DNA of 64,000 bases, taken from Perognathus longimembris pacificus. Lineage: Eukaryota > Chordata > Mammalia > Rodentia > Heteromyidae. Position 1 is the first letter of the stretch; each line of letters opens with the position of its first letter. Location: positions 39,897,378 through 39,961,377 of the forward strand of contig NC_063171.1 in the NCBI RefSeq assembly GCF_023159225.1, written 5' to 3'. The notes under the pieces were generated by a model, which saw only the letters and a program-made list of their open reading frames with translations, did no database searches and was not told the origin of the DNA. Shown here in pieces: positions 1-10,976 of the stretch. Position numbers and translations under genes: made by a program.

Positions 1-3000
1 AAAACTACTGGGGTGGGGCCACGTCTCATTTCCTGCCCTTCCCAGAGTAGTCATGACTAGAATTTATTATAGTTTTCTCTGAGCCTTAAAATAGTGTTTA
101 GTTCCTGAAATATCCCTCACCAGAAGTTAATTAGTTAATTGGAGATAAGAGTCTCACAGGTTTGCCTGCCCTGGCTGGCATCAAACTGTAATCCTCAGAC
201 CACAATCTCCTTAGTAGTTAAGGATTACAGATATGAACCACTGGCACTAGCCATTCTGACCACTTTTACTTTCATATTCTTTTGTTTGGTTTGGTTTTGT
301 GTTAAAGCCTGACTGAGAATAAATAGGAAGAAGAGATAAAGGCTTTTCAAGTTGCTTTAAGTCTGCTTCTCATATGATAGTTTATCCGTTTCCCACCTTT
401 ATTGAGTTCCTGCTGCATGCTAGGTGCAGGGCTGACATTGAGAATTTGACATTGAATAGAAACAAGCACAGAGTCATGGAGTCTCAGTTCTGATCTGTGT
501 TGTAATCAGCTGGGCGCTGGTAGCTCACACCTGTAACCCTCGCTACTCAGGAGGCTGAAATCTGAGGATCACAGTCTGAAAGCCAGCTTGGGCAGGAAAG
601 TCCATGAGACTCTTATCTCCAATTAATCACAGAAAAAGCCAGAAGTGGTGCTGTAGCTCAAATGGTAGGGTGCTAGCCTTGAGCAAAAAGAAGCCAAGAA
701 CAGTGCTCAGGCCCTGAGTTCAAGACCCAGGACTGGCAAAAAAATAAAATAAAAACCTTGGACCTTAGAAGGAACAGTAACCTTTTGCAAAAGTCAACAC
801 CAGGGCTAGGGGTTCGGCTTCATGGTAGAATCTATGCATGCCTATCATGCATGAGGCTTGGTGTTGTATTTAAATATCGAGTGACAACCCCAGCACTGAA
901 GAAAAAGGGTCAACTTTAAACCCTGCCCTGCTTTTACTTTTTTTTTTTTTTCGTTCCTAGGCTTGAACTCATGCTTTAGTGCTGTCCCTGAGACTCTTTG
1001 CGCTCAAGGCCAGCACTCTACTACTTGAATCACAACACTGGCTTCAAACTATGATCATCCCATCTCAGCCTCCTGAGTAGCTAGGATTATAGGTGTGAAC
1101 CTATGGTGCCTGGCTTCGCCCTGGTTTTAGACTTCTAGCTAAGTAATCTGAAACATTTTCTTAGTGTTTAAGCCAATTTAAACTCTACTTATTACAGGCT
1201 TCCTGACAGGTTACTATGACTATCATTGTTATATGATCCTATGATTATATTACTATTTCGTTGTTTATGCTGGTCCTGGGACTTGAACTCAGGGCCTGGG
1301 CACTGTTCCTGAGCCTTTTATTTTTTTCTTCAAAACTAGTGCTCAACCACTTGAGCCACAGCTCCACTTAACACTTTTTAGTGGTTAGTTGGAGATGAGT
1401 CAACTGGTTTTGGACGGTGATCCTCAGATCTCAGCCTCCTAAGTAGCTTGGATTACAGGTGCCTGGTTATTAAAAAGCAAAACAAAAACTGTCACCTGTG
1501 CTAAGCACCAGTGGCTCATGCCTGTAATCCTAACTACTCGAGAGGCTGAAATCTGAGGATGGTAGTTCAAAGCCAGTCCAGGCAGGAAAGTCCATAAGAC
1601 TCATCTCCAATAAACTATCAAATGCCAGAAGTGGGGGTGTAGCTCAAATGGTAAAGTGCTAGCTTTCAACAAAAAAAAATCTCAGAGGTAGCAACCAAAC
1701 CCTAAGTTCAAGCCCCAGTACTGGCAAAACAAACACAAAGCACAAAGACTTGTCACCTAGAAAAGAAATCATTTACAAGGTGATAGGTCTAAGTTTACCA
1801 CTGTAGCTCAGTTGCTGGATGTTTGCATAGTGTGCATGAGGTGCTGCAGAAAAAAAAAGTTACATAAAAAATTCCAAGGGCTGGGAATATGGCCTAATGC
1901 TGTAGAGTGCTTGCCTAGCATGCATGTAGCCCTAGGTTAGACTCCTCAGTACCATATGTATAGAAAAAAACAGAAGTGGTGCTGTGGCTCAAGTGGTAGA
2001 GTGCTAGCCTTGAGCAAAAGAAGCCAGGGACAGTGCTCAGGCCCTGAGTCCAAGCCCCAGGACTGGCAAAAAAAAAAAAAAAAAAGTGCAGGGACTGATA
2101 CTGGGCACTGTAGCTCAGGCCTGTAATCCTAGCTACTCAGAAGGCTGAGATCTGAGGATTGAAGTTCAAAGCCAGCCGGGGTGGAAAGTCCATGAGATTC
2201 TTATCTCCAATTAACCACTAGAGAACTGGAAGTGGCACTGTGGCTCAAGTGGTAGAACCCTAGCCTTGAGCTGAAGAGCTCAGGGACAGCACTCAGCCCA
2301 GAGTTTAGGTCCCAGGACCGACAAAAAAAGAAATGTAGGGATGGTTCCCTTGACTCTCTTTCACAGGGGAGGATAATTTACATAGAATAGAAAATATGAA
2401 AAGTGACTCATTTCAAGTAGGGTGTGGTGGCACGCATTTATAACCCCAGAACTGAGGAGGCTGAGGCAGGAGAAGCACAAATTCAAGGCTAGCCTGGGCC
2501 AGAGTGAGATTTTTCTTAGAAAACAAATGAACAAAATTCCTTAAACAATGGAAAAACAAATAAACAGCCAAGGCACTGGTGGTTTGTGCCTGTTATCCTA
2601 GCTATTCATGAAGCTGAGATCTGAGGATCACAGTTCAAAGCCAGCTAGGAAAGTCCATGAGACTTATCTCCAATAAGCTACTCAGAAAAAAGCTAGAAGT
2701 GGCGCTGTGGCTAAAGTGGCAGAGCCTTAGCCTTGAACAAAAGGAGCTCAGGGAGGGCACCCCAGCCCAGCCCCAGGACCAGCATAAAACAAGAACAATA
2801 AATAAAGAAATAAACAGCAAATCATTGCAGACTTTAAGGCAGGCAAAGAAATCCACAAGGGGCTGGGGATATAGCCTAGTGGCAAGAGTGCCTGCCTCGG
2901 ATATACGAGGCCCTAGGTTCGATTCCCCAGCACCACATATACAGAAAACGGCCAGAAGTGGCGCTGTGGCTCAGGTGGCAGAGTGCTAGCCTTGAGCAGG

Positions 3001-3390
3001 AAGAAGCCAGGAACAGTGCTCAGGCCCTGAGTCCAAGGCCCAGGACTGGCCAAAAAAAAAAAAGAAATCCACAAAGAGCAGTTGCAATGGTCCTATTATT
3101 CTAGTATATTACCTCAGTGTTGCATTGACCAGTCTTCCTTTTGAAGTCCCTAATTATGCATTTATTAGCATGATTATTTGATTAATACTTATCCTCTGCT
3201 GAACTCCTTAAGAACAGGACTCTGGTTATCAATGGATTGTATCCTCCATGTCTGGCATAGAGTAGACACTCTGTAAATAAGTATTCGTTGATTAAGGAAT
3301 AAATAAGGAGTGAATAAGAGAATGGACTTGGCCAGTCTTAGTATTGCTTTTTGGAATAATCATCTCAAATTAAAGGAGCTTACTAATTAT
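1..3390. repeat. Intergenic SINE-dense segment
   Basis: No gene is visible. B1-ID dimers read forward at about 508-756, 1503-1735, 2098-2330 and 2570-2800, and in reverse at about 938-1116 (internally deleted) and 1265-1466. ID-ID dimers read forward at about 1878-2085 and 2859-3060. A single B1-like monomer lies at about 2418-2520. Two stretches resemble the ancient L2 3' region: about 400-480 and 3185-3310, the latter with the typical 'ctccttaagaacaggact ... tggcatagagtagacactc' pattern. The rest (1-400, 780-930, 3070-3180) shows nothing I recognise. Short open frames here are translations of SINE sequence and are not genes. Confidence 0.8.
2859..3060 (+). repeat. Full-length ID-ID dimeric SINE with target-site duplication
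   Basis: The left monomer has tRNA-like pol III boxes: an A-box-like 'tagcctagtggc' and a B box 'ggttcgattcc' as in ID elements. The right monomer repeats an A-box-like 'tggctcaggtggcagag' and a degenerate B box, then ends in an A-tail. It is flanked by a 14-base direct repeat AAAGAAATCCACAA (2845-2858 and 3061-3074), the mark of L1-type target-primed insertion. The copy carries the variants (gcctcgga..cgaggcc, gccctaggttcg) of the youngest-looking subfamily in the window. Confidence 0.85.
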
Positions 3391-3698
3391 TGTTGTGCCA
3401 AGTTGCAAGACCACCCCCAAGAAGACCACCGAGATTCAGACACTCCGAAATGCAAAAGCAAGGCAAGGCTTTATTTAACGAGCTGCCAACTCGGGCCTCG
3501 TCCTACCCACCGACACAGCGGAGGTTAGGAGGAAGCCCCGAGCTGTGATTACACAGGGCTTATAAAGGCAAAGAACAAGGTTACAACAATCAGCTGTGCA
3601 AGCAAGATTAGCACACAGGTACAAATCTGATTGGCTCAGGGTTCGATTCTAAAATGGGGTTCACGTGGTGGGGCCTGACTTCAAAGTCTGGCACCTCA
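3391..3698 (-). repeat. 3' LTR of the endogenous retrovirus
   Basis: Same 308 bases as the 5' LTR with no difference that I can find. It follows the purine tract at 3699-3717 and ends at the ATTAT target duplication. Its AATAAA signal would polyadenylate the viral transcript. Confidence 0.93.
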
Positions 3699-3717
3699 TT
3701 TCCCCCTTTTTCTTTTT
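3699..3717 (-). other. Polypurine tract of the retrovirus
   Basis: On the minus strand AAAAAGAAAAAGGGGGAAA directly precedes the 3' LTR. This is where plus-strand DNA synthesis is primed in retroviruses. Confidence 0.85.
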
Positions 3718-4321
3718 GGTACCTTGGGAGCCAATCATGGCTCCATTCTGTCCATTTCAATGGCTTGCATGTCTAGGGGATGATATAGAGGTAAGGCATG
3801 GGCCAGTAGGACCCAATGTAGTAACCAAAGGGCCTGTCACCATTTCTTACAAGAATATTCTCTGTACCTCTGTTCTGCATGTCTCTAGTTTATCCTGCCT
3901 CATCTTCCCAAAAACAACTCTGGTCCCTTGATTTTAAAGGGGGGCTGATGGGTGAAGATCATCCATCTTCTGTAATTTCTTCAGGCTGACTCAGGGGCGT
4001 TGACCTTACCTAGCCAGGAACCTATAACCTTAGTCTACTTTTCCAAGGGACTGCAGGATTGCTGCAAACTGAAAATTAACTTTCAGCTATACAGACTTAC
4101 CATTAGCTCTATAGTGTTTAGTATCCAAATGTAAGCAACAAAATAATACATAAACTTCTCAACTGTGCTCTAAGGGTCGGGTGGCTATACCCGTATTCCT
4201 GAGCAAGCTCAAAACTACCTAAAATAAGGGGGTCACCTCACTTTGGAGTGAGCTGCCAAAATGACATCAACACTAGCCAGGGTAGTAAGGAAAGAAGGCA
4301 AAAAGAAAATTATAACAATAT

Positions 4322-4519
4322 TCAGTCTAACTTTCTTTTCTTGAGGCGAAGGCGAAGCGGCTGAGTTGGGTGCTTGGAGACCTCCCATGTTCCATCACGG
4401 TAGTTGTCATCCAGGGCAAAGGGGTCAGCTGGCCTGGCGTGGAAGCAATGAACCCAAGTGGCGATGCCGTCTAGGGTCCCTTCCACCGTGGTTAATCTGT
4501 TGATTGGGGGCATTGGCAA
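4322..4519 (-). pseudogene. Retroviral pol remnant: integrase C-terminal end
   Basis: About 65 codons resemble the C-terminal domain of gammaretroviral integrase: the block DGIATWVHCFHARPADP is followed by TWEVSKHPTQPLRLRLKK and a stop, as at the end of pol in murine leukaemia-like viruses. The rest of integrase and all of reverse transcriptase and protease are missing, so it cannot be functional. The 600 bases between it and the 3' LTR have no frame that I can assign to env. Confidence 0.7.
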
Positions 4520-4884
4520 GCTGACAGGCCTTTAACAGATCTCAATAAGGACACAACACAATCTCAGGTCTACAAGCTTTCTTTCCTAAACAGATGTATC
4601 AACTTAAAATTCTTACTGTCAGTCAGGGCTTTGAGTAAATGCGGGGGGTGAGATTTTAATCTATCCTCTCATTTGACAAACTTACCCTTACTAACCACTA
4701 TCACAGATGACTGGCAAATTCCTGCCCAGTAGACAGACATGGGCACTGGAAAGGCATGCTTATGAACTATTCTTTTAGGACTTCCCGGCTTTAACTTTTG
4801 AAAGGCCAACAGTAGTGACTCTAGGATCTGACACCATCTCTGCCATCCAAGCAGTGGCTTACTGCCTCTGGATGCTCCATCACT

Positions 4885-5090
4885 TTTGTCCCAGGAGGAG
4901 TGACTTTCGACTTGGACTCAGGGCCTGAGTGCTGTCCCTCAGCTCTCCAGCTCAAGACTAGCACCGTACCACTTTTGAGCTCCACACCACTCCGTTCCCA
5001 GCACTCTGCTGGCTGATTAGAGACAAGTCTCTCACAGGGACCTTTCTTTGCCCGGGCTGGCTTCGAGCCGCAGATTCAGATCAATGAGTC
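4885..5090 (-). repeat. B1-ID type SINE captured inside the retrovirus
   Basis: A diverged dimeric SINE read in reverse: it has the blocks 'ggactcagggcctgag', 'ctcaagactagcac', 'gctgattagagacaagtctctcac' and 'gggctggcttcgagcc' in the usual order. It belongs to the same family as dozens of copies in the window but is more decayed than the host LTRs, which are identical to each other. Confidence 0.75.
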
Positions 5091-5431
5091 TTATAAGGGG
5101 CCACTTTACTCCAATTATAAGCAACAAGGTGGTCCACACAGAAGTAGTTTTTAAGCATGCTCTCTTACCTGGAACTTATTAAGGGTCAGTATTAGATCTT
5201 GACAAACTTGTAGGAATCACCTGTGCTTCTCTGTGGGCCTGCTGGAAACTGTTACAAAAAAACCTACAAAGAAGCTGGAATGGCAATTAAACATTTTGGT
5301 AGCCATAATTCTCCTTTTCTCACTTTGCAATAATTATTTAGGACAATTTTACTTCCAAATTTCTTCCAAAAGGCTACAAAAACAAAACAATTAATACAAA
5401 AGGAGGAAAACACACAGGCCTAAGAAAAGTT

Positions 5432-5692
5432 ACGAGTTGGAGATCTCCCAAGCTGGCCCACAACCTCCTACAAGGGTGCAGAAGGAATGGACCCGAGTTG
5501 GCCCACAACCTCCTGCAAGAAGGAGTGGACCCGAGTTGGCCCACAACCTCCTGCAAGGGTGCAGAAGGAGTGGACCCGAGTTGGCCCACAACCTCCTGCA
5601 AGGGTGCAGAAGGAGTGGACCCGACTTACAAGTTGGAGATCTCCCAAGTTGGCCCACAACCTCCTGCCAGGGTACAGGAGGAGTGGACCCAA
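5432..5692. repeat. Tandem 45-base repeats in the retroviral leader
   Basis: Units with the core GTTGGCCCACAACCTCCTGC lie at 5452-5496, 5497-5534 (7 bases shorter), 5535-5579, 5580-5624 and 5648-5692. The run starts with, and is interrupted near 5625-5647 by, a second motif (AAGTTGGAGATCTCCCAA-like), giving a two-level repeat. It lies about 200-460 bases inside the 5' LTR, where leader or packaging sequence would be. Several frames stay open only because the unit is a multiple of three. Confidence 0.9.
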
Positions 5693-5871
5693 GTACAAGG
5701 TGGGCGGTTTGAGTCTCCTTTAGGAGGCCCTCCGGCCAAAAACCAAACTGACTTGTGCCCTACCAGTATAAGCAAAAGCAAAACAATCAAACAGACAAAT
5801 TACAGGACAAGACAAATGAACAGCGCTGTTTTCTTACCTTCGGAGTCTGGGATCTTGGGGTCTTTGGGGCC

Positions 5872-5889
5872 ATCCCGGACGAGCCCCCA
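5872..5889 (-). other. Retroviral primer binding site, tRNA-Pro type
   Basis: The 18 bases TGGGGGCTCGTCCGGGAT on the minus strand start two bases after the 5' LTR and match the 3' end of tRNA-Pro over the whole length. This is the primer site of many gammaretroviruses. A good splice donor (AAGGTAAGAA, GT at 5837-5836) lies about 35 bases downstream, where a leader donor is expected. Confidence 0.9.
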
Positions 5890-5891
5890 AA

Positions 5892-6199
5892 TGTTGTGCC
5901 AAGTTGCAAGACCACCCCCAAGAAGACCACCGAGATTCAGACACTCCGAAATGCAAAAGCAAGGCAAGGCTTTATTTAACGAGCTGCCAACTCGGGCCTC
6001 GTCCTACCCACCGACACAGCGGAGGTTAGGAGGAAGCCCCGAGCTGTGATTACACAGGGCTTATAAAGGCAAAGAACAAGGTTACAACAATCAGCTGTGC
6101 AAGCAAGATTAGCACACAGGTACAAATCTGATTGGCTCAGGGTTCGATTCTAAAATGGGGTTCACGTGGTGGGGCCTGACTTCAAAGTCTGGCACCTCA
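5892..6199 (-). repeat. 5' LTR of the endogenous retrovirus
   Basis: On the minus strand it begins TGAGGTGCC and ends GGCACAACA. A TATA-like CCTTTATAAGCC lies near 6058-6069. An AATAAA poly(A) signal (in GTTAAATAAAGCC) follows near 5970-5982, so the R region is probably between them. It also has an inverted CCAAT (GAGCCAATCAG) about 75 bases upstream of the TATA-like box. The copy at 3391-3698 is identical by eye. Confidence 0.93.
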
Positions 6200-6204
6200 A
6201 TTAT

Positions 6205-7300
6205 TAGTATTCAACATACCTATCTCTCCTTCTAGTGGTTCTGATCTTAAAATATTACATCTCAAAGCTGAGAGCTGATGGCTCAAGCCTGTAATCCTAG
6301 TTACTTAGGAGGCTAAAATCTGTGGATTTCTGTTCAAAGCCATCCTGGGCAGGAAAGTCTATGGGACTTTTTTTTTTTTTTTTGCAAGTCCTGGGGCTTG
6401 AACTCAGGGCCTGAGCACTGTCCCTGGCTTCTTTTTGCTCAAGGCTAGCACTCTGCCACTTGAACCAAAGCGCCACTCCTGGCTTTTTCTGTATATGTGG
6501 TGCTGAGGAATCGAACCCAGGGCTTCAGGCATGCTAGACAAACACTGAGCCACATCCTCAGCCCAGTATGAGACTCTTATCTCTAATTAATGACCAAAAG
6601 CCAGATTTGGAGCTGTGCTTCAGGTAGTAGAGCACCAGTCTTGAGTGAAAAAAAGCCTAGAGGGCACCAAGGTCTTAAATACCGGCGTGTACACAGGCAC
6701 ATGCACGCACACACACACACACACACACACAAAATTATATTTCAAAAGGACAAATAGAATAAGCACTATAACAGTGACCCAAGTTACCTACCAAGTAAAT
6801 CTCTAGAACAGGAGCCTACAATTTTTGGGGAGAGGCCTGGTTATGGAAGGCCTTGTGTATACTAAGCACATATTCTACTAGTGAACTACACCTCCAGCCC
6901 TAATCTGCTTTTTTGTTGTTGTTGTTCTGGTCCTGGGGCTTAAACTCAGGGCCTGGGTACTGTCCCTGAAACTTTTTTTGCTTAAGCCTAGTGCTGTACC
7001 ATTTCTGGTTTGTTTGTTTGTTTTGTAGTGTATTGGACACAAGAGTCTCAGGACTTTCCTGCCAAGGATGACTTTGAACTGTGATCTTCAGATCTCAGCT
7101 TCCTAAGTAGCTAGGATGACATGTATAAACCACCAGCACTCTACTCCTAATCTTTTTAAAACAAATTCCACAGAGAATTCTCAATCCAGTAGCCTTGGGA
7201 CTGTACGTGCCATCTTCTAGAACATCCTTTGGGTCCTGAGTATCACATTCATTCACCATCATCTAGCTTCCAAGAGAATCAGGCTGACATCACTGTGCCT
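6205..7300. repeat. Intergenic SINEs downstream of SYT11
   Basis: A forward B1-ID dimer (about 6262-6670) is split by a reverse ID-ID dimer (about 6369-6562). Its tail continues into a (CA)n run at about 6705-6731. A reverse B1-ID dimer lies at about 6925-7145. The stretch 6732-6920 includes another decayed ID-like piece. No gene is visible. Confidence 0.75.
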
Positions 7301-10300
7301 ATTTAATGTGAATCAGTCTTTATTTTGCACTTGTGTGGTGCATTAACAAATTCAACATACAAGATAGCATTACATATTGTAGGTTAGCGTTACAGCATTA
7401 TGCAATTTAACACGATTCATGTTAGCTTTTTCAGTTTTTTCTTTTTTTTAATTTGACATATTTTACTTTTGAGTTTCATTTTTACAAGAGAAGACACAAG
7501 GTAAAGAAAGACGACCACTTTGGAGAGGGATCGTAGCGAGGGCAATGTCACTGTCATGGCCATAGTAGAAACCTTCCAAGAAAAAGGACTTGCATTTTCC
7601 CTCTCCTGAGCAGGCCACCCCTGTTCCACAAACTAGTTCTATCTGTTTGGATGCCCAGAGCTCTGTCTGTACACATGTACAGACTGTGTTCCATGAGAAG
7701 AACTGAAAGAAGGAATAACTCATGCAGGGACTCTTGTTATTACAAAAAGATCTTGTTGTCCCAAAGGAATCAAGATACCCACCGAGAAGGACTGTCTCTT
7801 GGAAAATCAGAAGTGACCATTCCCTGACCTGTTCCTGACCACGAGTGCCTTGTGCAAAAGCTAGGATGTGACTCTCTTGTCTTTCAACCGACTCTCAGGA
7901 AGAGGCATTCCGTCTCTACCCTTATCAAGTTAGCTCTGGAAAGAACCAATGCAAAAGCCAAAGTCAGCTAAGAAACTTTGGGACAGCAAGTCCAGGGCAC
8001 AATGGACCAGGCCTGAGGTAGGAGGGAGGAATCCTGTGTTGTCCACCTCTGCCCTTTTCTGGCAAAGACACTGAGGCAACTCCTAGCCCACACGGCTATC
8101 GGTTCCTCCCTGTCACCTCACCAGGGACTGTTCCATAGACCCGAAGAATGCAAGGAATAAAGCTACTAGGAGACCGGGAAGAGAGAAGTAGGGTGAGGCT
8201 GTTTTCCCAGACTTAGGGCAGGAGGAGCTACAGAGGCACACACAGCAGGGCAAAGACCAGACTCCACCTGTTGCTTTGCATTGTTTCTGGGAAGGAAACA
8301 AAAGCGGGTTGCTCAGCTATTTCTGATCTTTAGACATTAAGGCGATGAAGAGGAACCATTTAGAATTTCTTTTTTTTCCTAATGGGGCTTCAGAATGCTC
8401 CTGCCAGATTTACATTAAACTATTTCAAAATGCACTTTTAGAAAACAAAAATTATTCTCTTCTACGTATGATACAGTATTTACATTCCATGGGTTACAGG
8501 ACAGAGACTAGTGGTGTGATCCCAACTAATGGTACAATAGTGAGGTGAATTATGGGGCAGAAAGGATGACTAGGACAAAAACAGAGAGTGGGCTCTGTGC
8601 TTGCCCAGAACTACTCTGCATTGTCAAAGATCTAGGTTAAAACAAAATCAAATGAAAAGATTATGAGTAGGGGAGCAGACTGGATTTAAATCCACAAGAG
8701 CGAAGGGAACAATACCAAAGGCAATGTCACCACCATGGAGGCTTAGCTTTCCACACTCTTTTCAGAAGCAAGTAGGAAAGTGATGATCTTGTGAGAAAAT
8801 GGACATTTCAATCTCAGCTAATCTGTCAGGCCCTAATCAAGCTGTTTATTTGACTGAGTTCCCCTTCAGGCTGTCAAAAATATGTACCTATAATTGATGA
8901 AACCTACTATCTGAAAGGTTTCAACATTGGAGACAAGTCTGCACTGAGAGTAAGGAGACCTGGATCTCTTTGTTTTGAGGGAAATAGTGTTGGGCAAGGC
9001 ATTGGAGGCCAGGCACTGCTGGCTCACGCCTGTAATCCTAGCTACTCAGGAGGCTGAGATCTGAGGATCGCGGTTCAATGTTAGCCCAGGCAGAAAAATC
9101 CTTTAGACTCTTATCAATTAACCACCAGAAAACTGGAAGTGGTGCTACGGCTCAAAGTAGTAGAGTGCTAGCCTTGAGTGAAAAAGCTCAGGGACAGTGC
9201 CCAGGCCCTGAGTTCAAGCCCCATGACTGAACAACAACAACAAAAAGCATCAGCGTACCTGTACTACTCAGATCTATTGTTACTTATTTATTTTTTGTGC
9301 CAGTACTGGGGCTTGAACTCAGGGTTTGGGTGGTATCCCTTAGCTTTTTCTGTTCAAGGCTGACACTCTACTACTTGAGCCACAGCTCCATTTCTGGCTT
9401 TTTGGTGATTAATTGGAGATATGAGTCTCAGAGACTTCCCTGCTTGGGCTAGCTATGAACTTGGTCCTCAGAGCTCAGGCCTCCTGAATAGCTAGGATTA
9501 CAGGCATGAGCCACTGACATCTGGCTCTGGCTTTTTTTTTTTTAAGAGCCATCATTGAAAATTTCAGGGAGAAAGAATCATTTTTAAGGGCCTTATGAAG
9601 TAAAATGAACTTCATTACATCTACGTCATTTGAGAAGACCCTGAAGCTTCTCCATGGTCAGCATTTCTGGAAGAATAACAATCTAATTTTTGAAATCTCT
9701 CAGGATTTCCAACCCATCAACCAGGAAACGGTTTTCACTACTGGAAAAAAATTGCAAAGGGGACATCAGACATCACCTTTCCCCTTTCCTTGTCCTCCTA
9801 CCTGAAACAGCACTGGAGATCCGCTAATGTGTTTCTTGCTTCTCTCCTCTACCTGAACACAAAGTCTCCAAAGAGAGAAACCATCTAGTTGTGTAAACCC
9901 AAGTTCTACCTGGTAAATCTGACCTGTTCTGTGTGCTTCACTGGGGCAATCAGAGAGTCACAGACTTCCCTTTACCCCTTCATAGCAAGATGCTAACAGA
10001 AAAGATGCCCCACTTCTCAATGACTTTTTTTCCCCAGCAAACCCTGCCTATTCTTCCCACCTTTCTTTCTTGGCTTAAGACAGATCTCTAGACCTTGAGT
10101 TCAACCAAAGAACAGAGATGTAAGAGGTAATAGGGAGAAAAGATGAGAATGATAAAAACATGAAGTTTTACAAGAGCAAAGTTTTCTTCTGTAGAGATGG
10201 GGGGGAGGTGGGAGTCACTCTTCAGAGAAAGCCCAATTAAAAATAAAAGAGGCCAATTTCAGGTAATCAGCAAATACAATTCGGCACAAAACACAATTTT

Positions 10301-10665
10301 CATGGATTAAAATCTGCAACTTGATATTGGCAGTTAGGCTAATTTCTTTAGTTTGTATTAGACATGCAAGTATAAGGTTACATTGTTATATATAGACTTA
10401 CAGGGATCTCTCCCTCTCTTTTTTCCCCCCCATTTTAAAAAACAAAAGAATTTCTAGTGCCTTGCAAAGGAGAGAGAGAAAAAAAAGATCATTGCTAGGA
10501 CTTGATCTGTGACTGTGGTCATGTGGGATGTTCTTCGTGGGGTTTGTTTTGTTATGAAATTTTCTTGTATGACTAAAATGAGGTTTTGAGTCCACTTCTC
10601 TGTCATCTCTCCCCTGCCACATCCCTCCCCAGCCTGGCCCTGGGTTAGCAGCGAGAAGAGCAGGA
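7300..10665 (-). other. SYT11: Probable SYT11 3' untranslated region
   Basis: The sequence continues without an obvious intron from the SYT11 stop codon toward lower coordinates. A canonical AATAAA on the minus strand at 7324-7319 is the most distal good signal and gives a 3' UTR of about 3.3 kb; another lies at 8850-8845. A long 3' UTR is expected for this gene. Most of it is unique sequence, but a forward B1-ID SINE (about 9010-9235) and a reverse one (about 9290-9530) interrupt it. The exact cleavage site is inferred. Confidence 0.55.
7319..7324 (-). terminator. SYT11: Candidate distal polyadenylation signal of SYT11
   Basis: AATAAA on the minus strand, about 3.3 kb past the stop codon. 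An alternative AATAAA is at 8845-8850. Choice between them cannot be made from sequence alone. Confidence 0.45.
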
Positions 10666-10976
10666 TTAGTACTCGCTCAGACTGTGCCACTTGGCTATGG
10701 GCTTACGGGGACTCTCACAGACCTCTCTCCAGTGTTCGGCACCACTGGCGGTGACACTGTGTGCCCCCAGGATCAGCCTCCCTACCACCTCGTTCTTGGT
10801 AGTACGATCGAAGTCGATGACAAGGAACTCGATGCTGATGTCAGGCAGGAGGTCAGTGGGGATGTCATAGATGAAAGACTCGTTGAAGACTGGGTTCAAA
10901 GTGCACTTCTTAACATGGGTTTTCTTCTTAGCGATGCGCTTTCTGCCGTAGTAGACGTTCACCTTGACGTAAGGAT
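10666..10976 (-). CDS. SYT11: SYT11 coding exon 4 (rest of C2B and stop)
   Basis: Acceptor CTCAG follows a long CT-rich tract. Encodes from the joined D328 through the polybasic strand (AKKKTHVKK) and [12 protein letters not shown] loop to HSLSEY and TAA at 10668-10666. Confidence 0.96.

Larger units (their letters stand above)
3391..6199 (-). mobile_element. Compact endogenous retrovirus (class I/gamma-like), internally deleted, two full LTRs
   Basis: Two direct 308-base repeats (3391-3698 and 5892-6199), which I read as identical base for base, each start TG and end CA on either strand. They are bounded by a 5-base duplication ATTAT (3386-3390 and 6200-6204). Transcription runs on the minus strand: each LTR has a TTTATAA box and an AATAAA signal in that orientation. 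Just inside the 5' LTR is an 18-base primer site matching tRNA-Pro, the type used by murine leukaemia-like viruses; just inside the 3' LTR is a purine tract. The interior is only about 2.2 kb, against roughly 7 kb in an intact gammaretrovirus. It contains a splice donor, tandem leader repeats, an old SINE and a piece of integrase. No gag, protease, reverse transcriptase or env frame is visible, so the copy is non-autonomous. Identical LTRs imply recent insertion or gene conversion. Confidence 0.92.

Noticed and set aside
2862..3060. Possible tRNA gene (pol III A and B boxes)
   Set aside because: The boxes belong to the tRNA-derived head of a SINE with flanking target duplications and an A-tail; no cloverleaf with acceptor stem is kept.
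1..3390. 3' end of RIT1, the next gene after SYT11 in human
   Set aside because: No RIT1 coding or clear 3' UTR sequence could be recognised; in human the gap exceeds the space available here.
5437..6049. Several overlapping open frames around 5.4-6.0 kb
   Set aside because: They are products of the 45-base leader repeat, whose unit length is a multiple of three, and run into the LTR; not a gene.
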